DNA from: Nitrospira sp.
GTDB taxonomy: Bacteria; Nitrospirota; Nitrospiria; Nitrospirales; Nitrospiraceae
Direction: 5' to 3'
Assembly: GCA_005116815.1 (NCBI GenBank)
Contig: SWDR01000031.1
Coordinates: 18,646-74,858, forward strand
Length of the DNA: 56,213 nt
The translations under genes and the position numbers were made by a program. This document shows positions 43,693-51,741 of this stretch, piece after piece (position 1 is the first letter of the stretch; each line of letters starts with the position of its first letter). The notes beneath the pieces are model-generated. The model had not been told where the DNA came from. It saw only the letters and a program-made list of their open reading frames with translations, and ran no database searches.

Positions 43693-44244
43693 ATGCCCAC
43701 ATTCCGCCGCCAGGCCCAACGCGCATCCGCTCCTCGAACCGTTCGCACCACGTCCTACCGGAACGCTGACAAGAAGATCTCAGCCCCACGGACCTCTGTA
43801 AAAACGGCTCCCAGCCCTCCCATGCCTGCTCCCCCGTTATCGCAACCAACGACGAGCCATGATGCGATCCTGCTCACGCTCCCTGTGCCTCCAAGCATCA
43901 ATCATCAATATGCCACGGTAAACGGCCGGCGCTTGCTCTCCTCAGTCGGTCGCGCCTATAAGGCCCACGTTGGACAGCTCGTCTGGCTGAAGTTGGCGCA
44001 GTCTACCGATCGAGCCTCCTTGCTTTCACGATTCCAGTCGGAGTGGCTCGCCCTGTCCATCCGGTTCTATTTCACCTCGGCCTTGCGGCGAGACGTCGAT
44101 GGCGGACTCAAGATTGCGCAGGATGCTCTCTGTGAGGGACTCGGGATCAACGACAACCGCATCGTTGAAACGCACCTCTATAAACACATCGATAAGGACA
44201 ACCCCCGCATCGAAGTATCCCTGGCCCCTGCCTGTAATTCCTAA
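43693..44244 (+). CDS. rusA: RusA family Holliday junction endonuclease with N-terminal extension
   Basis: A 183-residue protein. Residues 1-58 are Ser/Pro/Arg-rich low-complexity sequence; the RusA fold follows: LTLPVPPSINHQYA, AYKAHVGQLVWL and the acidic active site in RRDVDGGLKIAQDALCEGLGIND. RusA resolves Holliday junctions in many phages and some bacteria. No other phage genes are near. The start at 43693 lies 8 bp after mraZ. Confidence 0.82.
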   Translation: MPTFRRQAQRASAPRTVRTTSYRNADKKISAPRTSVKTAPSPPMPAPPLSQPTTSHDAILLTLPVPPSINHQYATVNGRRLLSSVGRAYKAHVGQLVWLKLAQSTDRASLLSRFQSEWLALSIRFYFTSALRRDVDGGLKIAQDALCEGLGINDNRIVETHLYKHIDKDNPRIEVSLAPACNS

Positions 44245-44350
44245 CGCCTTGCTATCCGTCCAAGCCCACAGAACTCCACGCTTTCAGGAGAAAATACGAC
44301 ACAAGGCCCTGCCTCTATCCATTCAAGATTCGCGCATGGCGAACCGATAA

Positions 44351-44379
44351 GGAGCTGTTGGATTTCATCTAACAGCTCC
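44351..44379. terminator. Strong hairpin between rusA and the HD-GYP gene
   Basis: GGAGCTGTT (44351-44359) and AACAGCTCC (44371-44379), extended inward by G-T and GA/TC pairs to a 12-bp stem with a 5-base loop. No T-run follows on the + strand, so it is not a classic intrinsic terminator; it could be a Rho-assisted stop or leader structure for the gene at 44401. Confidence 0.5.
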
Positions 44380-44400
44380 CTCGTCACGGATAGATACGGC

Positions 44401-45618
44401 ATGCGCAAGCAGATCCCTCTTCGTCAACTTCGGGTTGGAATGTATGTGGCCGGTATCGACTGTTCCTGGTTCAGGAGCCCCTTCCTGACACACCGGTTTC
44501 TGGTTCAAACGGTCGACCAGATCGAGCGCTTGCGGCGCGCCAACATCCGCACCGTGGATATCGACACCTCAAAAGGGCTCGACGTCACGTCTTTACCAAT
44601 TGAGGAAGAAACCCTTCACACGATTGGCCTGCTGACCTCCACCCAAGCGCCCCCAAGCCACGACAGACCCCGCTCAGTGAGTTCATTGAACCAGGAACTC
44701 ACGATGGCTCGAGAAGCGCGCGACAAGCTGGCTCAATCGGTTAAAACCGTCTTCGACGACATCAGCAAAGCAGGCACCGCAAACCCTGGACTGATCAGCG
44801 ATGCGATACAGGAAATCACCATCGTCGCACGAACCCTCAGCACCCACGCGGCATTTATGGCGATGAGCCAGGGGCGGCAGCTCGATGCCTCGTTCAACAA
44901 CCATAGTCTCGCCGTCTGCACCTTGTCGATGATACTCGGCCAATCACTCGGCTACGATTTGATGCAACTCCACGAGCTGGCGACCGGCGCGCTCCTCCAT
45001 GACATCGGGCTGCTACAACTTCCCCGGCACCTATTCCAAACCTCTGCGCCTCTTTCCGGTGAAGACCTCGAAACCTTTCGTCATCACCCAAGACTCGGCG
45101 CCATTGCCATCGAAGCACAACGCGGGTTTTCCCAGACCGTTCGCCAGATAGCGGCAGAACACCATGTCGCCCCGGATGGGCACGGCTATCCCTCCGAAGC
45201 GTCGGCTGGATCCACGGCAGAAGCGAGTCGCATTGTGATGATTGCAGATCGATACGATGAGCTGCTGACCGGATTCGGAGGTCTCCGACCGCTGCCGCCC
45301 CACGCAGCAGTTCAACAGCTATTCCAAGAAGGAGAATTCGGACGTCTCGACTTGGGGCTCGTGTCCGCCTTCATCAAATTGGTTGGCATCTACCCCGTTT
45401 ACAGTTTTGTGGAGCTCAATACGAAAGAGCAGGGAATGATCACCACCATAAATCCCGCCAGGCTCCATCAACCGATCGTCGCGTTAACCTACGACCAGAT
45501 GGGTAGCCCCTACCGAAGTCCGATTACGGTTGACCTCTCCAATCAGGAACAGTCCCCTCCACGCTCTATTGCGCGTGTGGTGACATCAGAATCGGGCGAA
45601 GCAAGTCGCGCAGCCTAG
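44401..45618 (+). CDS. HD-GYP c-di-GMP phosphodiesterase with N-terminal DUF3391
   Basis: A 405-residue cytoplasmic protein. The N-terminal DUF3391 (about 1-110) opens IPLRQLRVGMYVAGIDCSWF. The HD-GYP domain has H200-D201 in LLHDIGLLQLP, the AEHHVAPDGHGYP motif (GYP at 262-264) and VMIADRYDELLTG. HD-GYP proteins hydrolyse c-di-GMP to GMP. The first HD metal ligands upstream are less obvious but NNHSLAVCTLS fits. With the PilZ protein at 23217 this shows an active c-di-GMP network. Confidence 0.88.
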   Translation: MRKQIPLRQLRVGMYVAGIDCSWFRSPFLTHRFLVQTVDQIERLRRANIRTVDIDTSKGLDVTSLPIEEETLHTIGLLTSTQAPPSHDRPRSVSSLNQELTMAREARDKLAQSVKTVFDDISKAGTANPGLISDAIQEITIVARTLSTHAAFMAMSQGRQLDASFNNHSLAVCTLSMILGQSLGYDLMQLHELATGALLHDIGLLQLPRHLFQTSAPLSGEDLETFRHHPRLGAIAIEAQRGFSQTVRQIAAEHHVAPDGHGYPSEASAGSTAEASRIVMIADRYDELLTGFGGLRPLPPHAAVQQLFQEGEFGRLDLGLVSAFIKLVGIYPVYSFVELNTKEQGMITTINPARLHQPIVALTYDQMGSPYRSPITVDLSNQEQSPPRSIARVVTSESGEASRAA

Positions 45619-45660
45619 TACTACCGGACAGGAGTCACCGGACTCCAAACCCTTGCATGA

Positions 45661-46896
45661 CTATTCGTACCGAAGCGCTTCGATGGGGTTGAGACGAGCA
45701 GCCTTATTCGCAGGATACAGGCCGAAGAAGAGACCGACCACGAGTGAAAAGAAGAACGAAATCACGATGACGTTACCGGAGATGATGGTTGGCCAGCCGG
45801 CGATCAGCGTCGTCAACTTCGCCCCGGCAACCCCGAGTACGATACCTAACACCCCGCCAACCAGGCTCAACGTCATGGCCTCGATCAGGAACTGCATCAC
45901 AATGTGATAACGTTTGGCGCCGACCGCCATACGGACCCCGATCTCTCTCGTCCGTTCCGTCACGGATACGAGCAAGATGTTCATGATACCGATCCCCCCG
46001 ACCAAGAGGGACACGGAGGCAATCGCAAAGAGCATCATCGTCAAGGTCTCACTGGTCCCTTCCTGCACCTTTCCAATATCGACCTGCGTCCTGATCGTGA
46101 AATCGTCGTTTTGCTCTGCCTGAAGCCGGTGCCGCGCACGCAACACTTCTCGAATTTGCTCGGCCGCCATCGGCAAATCATCGACTTGATCGGTCGAACC
46201 GAACATCGCTGCGACGGACCCGATAAACGAGGTCCCGAACACCTTTCGCTCCGCCGTGCTGAAAGGGATAAAGATCACATCGTCTTGGTCGGAACCTTGC
46301 GATGACTGGCCTTTAGGCGCAAGCACGCCGATGACACGAAACGGCACGTTCTTAATGCGAATCACCGCACCCACCGGCTCTTCGCCTGAGTCAAACAGAT
46401 TCTCCACAATCGTTTGGCCGACGAGCGCGACGCGGGCCGCACTATCCAAATCGGTCTGGGTGAAGGGGCCGCCACTGGTAAAGGACCAGTCTCGAATGGT
46501 GAGATAACTCGGTGAGATGCCGTTGATCGGTCCGTTCCAGTTTCGGTTCCCATACACAATTTGCATGACATCCCGCCTGGACCATCCGGTATCGACCAGC
46601 AATGGGATGCGCTTTTTCAGCTCCAACGCGTCAGACACGGTGAGCGTGATGGCGCTTCCCTGGCTTCCCCGGACTCCACTCGCAGAGGTGACCCCGGGAA
46701 AGATGACAATGACATTCGTCCCCATTGTCGCAATCTGCGCCTGCACGGCCCGCTTGGCTCCCTCACCGATGCTCACCATCGCAATGACCGCCGCCACGCC
46801 GATGACAATCCCCAGCATCGTGAGACCAGCACGCATCCGGTTGCGCCCCAGGATGCGCAAGGCCGTCATGATCGTGAGCCAGACAAACGCCGCCAT
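45661..46896 (-). CDS. MacB-type ABC transporter permease
   Basis: A 411-residue inner-membrane protein: an N-terminal helix in LTMLGIVIGVAAVIAMVSIG, a periplasmic MacB-PCD domain (about 45-265) and three C-terminal helices with the FtsX motif VTERTREIGVRMAVGAKR. Its start immediately follows the stop of the ATPase gene (46897), so ATPase and permease, fused in E. coli MacB, are separate coupled proteins here. Confidence 0.92.
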   Translation of the reverse strand: MAAFVWLTIMTALRILGRNRMRAGLTMLGIVIGVAAVIAMVSIGEGAKRAVQAQIATMGTNVIVIFPGVTSASGVRGSQGSAITLTVSDALELKKRIPLLVDTGWSRRDVMQIVYGNRNWNGPINGISPSYLTIRDWSFTSGGPFTQTDLDSAARVALVGQTIVENLFDSGEEPVGAVIRIKNVPFRVIGVLAPKGQSSQGSDQDDVIFIPFSTAERKVFGTSFIGSVAAMFGSTDQVDDLPMAAEQIREVLRARHRLQAEQNDDFTIRTQVDIGKVQEGTSETLTMMLFAIASVSLLVGGIGIMNILLVSVTERTREIGVRMAVGAKRYHIVMQFLIEAMTLSLVGGVLGIVLGVAGAKLTTLIAGWPTIISGNVIVISFFFSLVVGLFFGLYPANKAARLNPIEALRYE

Positions 46897-47616
46897 CTAG
46901 ACCTCCACCGGGCTGGCTATTGGCCCTGCCTTCGTTTTGCGGTCGCTCAAGATTTGCCCGTCTTTGATCACGATCTCGCGCGCAGCATAGGCTGCGACAT
47001 CCACTTCATGTGTTACTAGGATGATCGTGATCCCTTCATCCCGGTTGAGCGTTTCCAGGATTCGCATGATCTCCTGGCTCGACTGGGTATCGAGGTTACC
47101 GGTCGGCTCATCGGCCAGAAGCAATGAAGGCGACGTGACCAACGCCCGGGCAATGGCCACACGCTGCTGCTGCCCCCCTGACAACTGCGTCGGGTAATGG
47201 TCTTCTCTGCCATGCAGCCCCACCCTGGCCAAGGCCTCCGCAGCCTTCGCCCGTTGCTCCTTGAGCGAGAGCCCTCGATAAAACAACGGAAGCTGCGCAT
47301 TTTCGAGCGCGCTCGTACGAGGAATGAGATTGAAGCTCTGAAACACGAACCCGATCTGCTGATTGCGAATCCCGGCTAATTCATCGGGCGTGAGACGTCC
47401 GACCTCGACTCCATTCAACCGATAGTGACCCTTCGTGGGTTGGTCGAGGCAGCCCAGCATATTCATCAGCGTAGACTTACCGGAACCGGACGACCCCATG
47501 ATAGCCACGAACTCACCCTGCTCAATCGTGAGGCTCAGACCGCGCAAGGCCTGGACATCCACGTCGCCGACCCGATAGATCTTCCACACATCGTCGCATT
47601 CGATCAGCGAGGCCAT
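46897..47616 (-). CDS. MacB-type ABC transporter ATP-binding protein
   Basis: A 239-residue ATPase with Walker A GSSGSGKST, Q-loop FQSFNLIPRTSALENAQ, signature LSGGQQQRVAIARA and Walker B LLADEPTGNLDT. It is the middle gene of a macA-ATPase-permease operon; energises tripartite export with the adaptor at 47803. Confidence 0.93.
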   Translation of the reverse strand: MASLIECDDVWKIYRVGDVDVQALRGLSLTIEQGEFVAIMGSSGSGKSTLMNMLGCLDQPTKGHYRLNGVEVGRLTPDELAGIRNQQIGFVFQSFNLIPRTSALENAQLPLFYRGLSLKEQRAKAAEALARVGLHGREDHYPTQLSGGQQQRVAIARALVTSPSLLLADEPTGNLDTQSSQEIMRILETLNRDEGITIILVTHEVDVAAYAAREIVIKDGQILSDRKTKAGPIASPVEV

Positions 47617-47627
47617 CAGCAGCTCTC

Positions 47628-47798
47628 GTGAAACGTGAAGCGTGAAACGTGAGGCGCAAGATGAGCGAGAATGGCGCGATCCGACGTTCGAAGTTCTGGG
47701 TTCGAAGTTCCAAAACCTTTGAACATCGAACCTCGAACCCTCGCACAGCGTGAGTGAATTGTATGTGCCGAACGACGCTTCACGAGATACGCTTCACG
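47628..47798. repeat. Nested degenerate inverted repeats between adaptor and ATPase genes
   Basis: The outer arms are CGTGAAACGTGAAGCGTGAA-like (about 47628-47655) and CGCTTCACGAGATACGCTTC-like (about 47771-47798). Inside is a 15-bp stem 47699-47714 / 47718-47732 (GGTTCGAAGTTCCAAA against TTTGAACATCGAACC). Words such as TTCGAAGTTC recur in direct order. It would form a long hairpin in the mRNA between the two cistrons. Confidence 0.65.
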
Positions 47799-47802
47799 CA
47801 TA

Positions 47803-49080
47803 TTACATTCCTCTGGTACGCGTGGAGCCCTTCTGTCCGCCGCTCCCAAATCCAGGCGGCAAATCGCCACCGCCCTTTTCGCCTTTAGGCCGTTCGATCC
47901 CGACAATGACCTGCGTACTTTCAGCCAACGCTTCCGACATGATCTCCGTGGCCACCCCATCAGAAATACCAGTTTGCACAACAATGGATTCAAGCTCCCC
48001 CGCAGGCCCCTGCTTCCAGACCTTGCGAGTCGGCGGCATGCCTCCTCTACCGGCTCCGCCTGAAGACTCTGCCCCTTTCGCCTTCACCGGCTTACCCCCT
48101 TGCCCAGGGCGATCTGCCTGGCCCACAGTCGGAGGGGTGAATCGCAACGCGGCATTGGGCACTTTGAGCACGGAGTCTCTCTGAGCAACGACGATGGAGA
48201 CATTCGCGGTCATCCCAGGCTTCAGTCGAAGATCCTGATTGTCTACTGCGACGACCACGTTGTAGGTCACGACATTCTGCACATTGATCGGGGCAAGACG
48301 AACCTGACGGATCGTGCCTGCGAATTGATATCCCGGGTACGCATCGACCGTGAACGTCGCCTCTTTCCCTTCGGCAATCCCACCGATATCCGACTCGCTG
48401 ACGTTGGTATCGACTTGCATCTTCGTCAGATCGAGTGCGATTAAGAACAGATTCGGTGTGGCAAAACTCGCCGCAATCGTTTGACCGACTTCCACATTTC
48501 TAGCCACCACGATCCCGTTCACCGGCGACCGGATCACGGTATATTTCAACTCTAGCTCGGCTGAATTCAGAGCGGCCTCGGCCTGCTTCACTTGCGCCCC
48601 TGCCACATTTACCTGCGCCTCAGCCCCCTGGAAATTCGTCGCCGCAACGTCGACGTCGTTCTCGGAGACGAACTGTTGTGCCACCAATGATTTCACCCGA
48701 TCGAGTTCTCGTTTGCGTTGCGCCAAATCGGTCTTGGCTCTTGCGACATTCGCTTTCGACATTTCAAGATTGCTGGCGGCTTGATCGCGGCGGGCTCTGA
48801 AGGGCTCCGGATCGATCAGGGCGACAATATCGCCGGCTTTGACCACCGAATTGAAATCGGCATGCAGGCTCTTGATCATGCCAGACACCTGCGTCCCGAC
48901 CTGGACCGAAACGACCGGATTGATCGTTCCCGTCGCGGTCACGAGAGAAATTACCGGTCCACGCTCAACCGTAGCGGTCCGATAGCGGACCGGCGTTTTG
49001 CGCTCTCCGTTAAAGAAGACATAGCCTCCGATGGCTAAGCCGATAGCCAAAACCCCAACGATCAGTACGGCACGACGCAT
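47803..49080 (-). CDS. Efflux RND/MacA-type periplasmic adaptor
   Basis: A 425-residue membrane-fusion protein. It has an N-terminal anchor (AVLIVGVLAIGLAIGGYVFF), a lipoyl half (GTINPVVSVQVGTQVSGMI), a coiled-coil hairpin with DLAQRKRELDRVKSLVAQ and the paired lipoyl segment VIRSPVNGIVVARNVEVGQT, then a beta-barrel and a C-terminal Gly-rich tail. It is the first gene of the macAB-like operon; no outer-membrane TolC gene is adjacent. The ATG at 49080 follows AGGAG; a GTG at 49104 is possible. Confidence 0.9.
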   Translation of the reverse strand: MRRAVLIVGVLAIGLAIGGYVFFNGERKTPVRYRTATVERGPVISLVTATGTINPVVSVQVGTQVSGMIKSLHADFNSVVKAGDIVALIDPEPFRARRDQAASNLEMSKANVARAKTDLAQRKRELDRVKSLVAQQFVSENDVDVAATNFQGAEAQVNVAGAQVKQAEAALNSAELELKYTVIRSPVNGIVVARNVEVGQTIAASFATPNLFLIALDLTKMQVDTNVSESDIGGIAEGKEATFTVDAYPGYQFAGTIRQVRLAPINVQNVVTYNVVVAVDNQDLRLKPGMTANVSIVVAQRDSVLKVPNAALRFTPPTVGQADRPGQGGKPVKAKGAESSGGAGRGGMPPTRKVWKQGPAGELESIVVQTGISDGVATEIMSEALAESTQVIVGIERPKGEKGGGDLPPGFGSGGQKGSTRTRGM

Positions 49081-49172
49081 GGACTCGTTCTCCTGTTCCC
49101 TCACCTATGTAGATGGCATTGTACCAACAAGACGAGGGGGGAATCACCTGCCGGAAAGGCCCCTCTATGTGC

Positions 49173-49215
49173 AAAAAAAAGAAACAGGCCGTCCACCAAT
49201 AAGGCGGACGGCCTG
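49173..49215 (-). terminator. Intrinsic terminator after the coiled-coil lipoprotein gene
   Basis: On the minus strand: CAGGCCGTCC stem (10 bp; 49215-49206 with 49194-49185), then a TTTCTTTTTTTT run (49184-49173). It sits 26 bp past the stop of the 49241-49945 gene. The stem is flanked by short pairs that lengthen it further. Confidence 0.85.
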
Positions 49216-49240
49216 GCAATTCGAGTCACGAGGGCTCCGA

Positions 49241-49945
49241 TTACGGGCTGACGCTGATGCGATCCTTGATCAGATCGAACGTGTCCTTGGGCACCACGTT
49301 CTTCGCGACTAACTCGCCCTTCACCCGGTACGGACGATTCGTCACAATACGGTCCGCCACATCTTTAGAAAGACCGAGCACAAGCACCATGTCGCCGACA
49401 GACGCCTTATTGACGTTCATGGAAGAAGCCATGGCCTGCGGCGCGTTCACCGCCGGGGGAACAGGGGCGGCCACGGAAGGGGCGCTCGGGGACGGCACGG
49501 CATGCGAGAGGCCCCCCGTCACAGAACGGGACTGATCCTTAAGCTCTTTCTGATAGCGGGCGACCAGCGCCTTGAGCGTATCGTTGTGCCGCTTCACATC
49601 CTCGTATTCATGACGCACCGCCTTGTTCTGCAAGGCGAGTTGCTTCGCGCGATCTTCAAGTTCCTTGGTCCGGCCCTCGACACTTCCGCGCTCCTTGTCA
49701 CGGCCATGCTGAATCCGCTCAAGCTCATCATGCGCCACCTGCGCTTCGTTCCCAAACTTTACATTGAGATCCTTGAGCGTCCTGACTTGTTGTTCCAACG
49801 CATTCTTCTGCGCCCTGGTTCGCTCCAACTCCGACTTCGCCGTATCGACATCGACCATCGCCTCTTCATATTTCTTTTGGCTGACACAACCGACCATTGC
49901 GACTGCGCCGACCATCACAACCACCGCCATCCATCCTGACTTCAT
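49241..49945 (-). CDS. Coiled-coil lipoprotein with C-terminal helix-hairpin-helix
   Basis: A 234-residue protein. The signal has lipobox VAMVGC; a coiled coil of about 120 residues follows (DVDTAKSELERTRAQKNALE), then a Pro/Ala/Val linker and a ComEA-like helix-hairpin-helix module (VNKASVGDMVLVLGLSKDVA and on). Probably an envelope-anchored structural or DNA-binding protein; function unknown. The ATG at 49945 follows GGGGAGG. Divergent from uppP. Confidence 0.8.
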   Translation of the reverse strand: MKSGWMAVVVMVGAVAMVGCVSQKKYEEAMVDVDTAKSELERTRAQKNALEQQVRTLKDLNVKFGNEAQVAHDELERIQHGRDKERGSVEGRTKELEDRAKQLALQNKAVRHEYEDVKRHNDTLKALVARYQKELKDQSRSVTGGLSHAVPSPSAPSVAAPVPPAVNAPQAMASSMNVNKASVGDMVLVLGLSKDVADRIVTNRPYRVKGELVAKNVVPKDTFDLIKDRISVSP

Positions 49946-50216
49946 ACGAACCTCCCCTTCCACTGAGCATGGTATCGATCACAGATGCCGGCCAGCGCGC
50001 CTCATCCATCAGACCTGTGGCATATGCGGCGCGCAAGCCTCAACTACGTACAATGTCTGTGTATGCCAAGCCTCTCACTTTGTCAACAGATTAACGGATC
50101 CACCGCCACCGCACCTCATCGAAAATGATCTGCGATGATTCATCGACCTGCTTGACGGACTGTCGCCACTTTGTGAATATGCCTAAGATTCACAACCTGT
50201 CTCAGAAAGACGATGC

Positions 50217-51095
50217 ATGAACGAATGGGGTCCTGGGCTCGCGACGATTTTGGGTATCGTGGAGGGGTTGACTGAGTTTCTACCCGTCTCTTCGACCGGC
50301 CACTTAATTCTTGTCGGCCATGTCCTGGGCTTTGAGGGAGATCTCGCGGCCAGCGCCGAGATCTCGATCCAACTTGGCGCCATTCTGGCCGTCATCGCCT
50401 ATGAACGGCACAAACTCGCATCCATGGTCGGACAAGCCGGACGGGAGCAACAAGACGCCGCCGCCATGATCAAGGCACGCGGCACAACTCCTTGGACGAC
50501 CATACTGAAAAAATCCTGGGCGGCTCACCGGAATCTCTGGTTTCTGCTTGGACTCGGCCTCGCCTTCTTACCGGCAGCTGCCATCGGCTTCCTGACCCAT
50601 AGCTGGATCAAGAGCCATCTCTTCACCCCTCAAACCGTGGCGGCCTCCTCCATCGTTGGAGGGCTGATCATTCTCGCCGTCGAAGCACGCCGCAGCCAAG
50701 TTCGGGTTCAGCAGCTCGAACAAGTAGATCTGCCGTCGGCCTTCTGGATCGGTGTGGCGCAGTGCGCATCATTACTCCCGGGCATGTCCCGATCGGGGTC
50801 CACGATCATCGGAGGGCTCTTGGTGGGACTGGACCGGAAAGTCGCGACAGAGTACTCCTTCTTTCTCGCGCTCCCGACCCTGATCGCCGCAACCTGTTAT
50901 CAAATGTGGAAATCGCGGGATATCTTCCGGCAAGAGGACTACTTGGCACTTGGAGTCGGCATGCTCGTGTCGTTCATCGTCGCCTGGATCGTGATCGCAG
51001 CCTTCCTCACCTTCGTCAAGCGCCACACCCTCCGACCGTTTGCCTATTACAGAATCATCATGGGCATCGCCGTCTTCTATATCTTCGGGTTTTAA
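50217..51095 (+). CDS. uppP: Undecaprenyl-diphosphatase
   Basis: A 292-residue polytopic enzyme recycling undecaprenyl pyrophosphate to the lipid carrier monophosphate for peptidoglycan synthesis. Signature 1 is EGLTEFLPVSSTGHLIL, signature 2 LLPGMSRSGSTIIGG. About eight helices. The TAA stop (51093-51095) is the first triplet of a family A repeat. Confidence 0.95.
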   Translation: MNEWGPGLATILGIVEGLTEFLPVSSTGHLILVGHVLGFEGDLAASAEISIQLGAILAVIAYERHKLASMVGQAGREQQDAAAMIKARGTTPWTTILKKSWAAHRNLWFLLGLGLAFLPAAAIGFLTHSWIKSHLFTPQTVAASSIVGGLIILAVEARRSQVRVQQLEQVDLPSAFWIGVAQCASLLPGMSRSGSTIIGGLLVGLDRKVATEYSFFLALPTLIAATCYQMWKSRDIFRQEDYLALGVGMLVSFIVAWIVIAAFLTFVKRHTLRPFAYYRIIMGIAVFYIFGF

Positions 51096-51222
51096 CCGGC
51101 TGCTGAAACAGCCCGCCAGCGTCGTTCTCGGCTCATCGAAATCCTCAACGTACCCCTGAGGGTACGCTTCCGGTTTCGACTCGCCTGCGGCCTTGCTGGA
51201 CGGACTTTTTGAGCAGCCGCTA
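51093..51222. repeat. Family A hairpin repeat, copy 7, shared by convergent uppP and lspA
   Basis: It runs from the TAA of uppP to the TAG (CTA on +) of lspA. The outer stem GGCTGCTGAA pairs with GAGCAGCC, the inner GCCCGCCAGC with GCTGGACGG, and the centre is GTACCC-ctga-GGGTAC. T-runs follow the stem on each side (GACTTTTTGAGC on +). Confidence 0.9.
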
Positions 51223-51741
51223 TGAGGCGGGAGGGAGTTCTTCAGACAAGAGCGCTTCGTCTTTCTTTTCGAAAGCGAAATGGATGATCAAGAAGACGAC
51301 TCCCACGCTGATCGCTGAATCGGCGACGTTGAACGCCGGCCAATGGTAGGAGTTCACATAGACATCGAGAAAATCGATCACTTCCCCATAGCGTAATCGA
51401 TCGATCAGGTTCCCGATCGCCCCGCCAAGAATCCCGGCAATACTCAGCTGCCCCATCCAATCCTTCTCCGGCAACCGATAGAGGATCGTTCCCAGGAGGC
51501 CCAGAGCGAAGAGCGACGTGACTCCGAAGAAGACCATACGAAACGCATTGCTGCTGCCGGCCAACAACCCGAACGCCGCACCGGGATTGCGAATATAGGT
51601 CAGGCTGAAGAAGTCGGGCACAATCGGAATGGATTCATGCAGCCGCATCGACTCGACGATGGAGAGTTTCGTCGCCTGATCGGTCACGATGATCGTGCCG
51701 GCGAGCAAGGCCAGGAGCAGATAGCGAAGGGGCCGTTGCAT
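51220..51741 (-). CDS. lspA: Lipoprotein signal peptidase
   Basis: A 173-residue four-helix aspartyl peptidase that cleaves prolipoproteins after lipidation. Catalytic aspartates are in GGAIGNLIDRL and FNVADSAISVG. Its ATG at 51741 overlaps the ileS stop by one base (TAATG), a widespread ileS-lspA linkage; upstream residues of the longer frame are in ileS. Confidence 0.95.
   Translation of the reverse strand: MQRPLRYLLLALLAGTIIVTDQATKLSIVESMRLHESIPIVPDFFSLTYIRNPGAAFGLLAGSSNAFRMVFFGVTSLFALGLLGTILYRLPEKDWMGQLSIAGILGGAIGNLIDRLRYGEVIDFLDVYVNSYHWPAFNVADSAISVGVVFLIIHFAFEKKDEALLSEELPPAS

Noticed and set aside
43030-44244. Excisionase-like HTH plus RusA as a prophage remnant
   Set aside because: No integrase, capsid, terminase or attachment-site duplication nearby, and mraZ between them is a chromosomal regulator.
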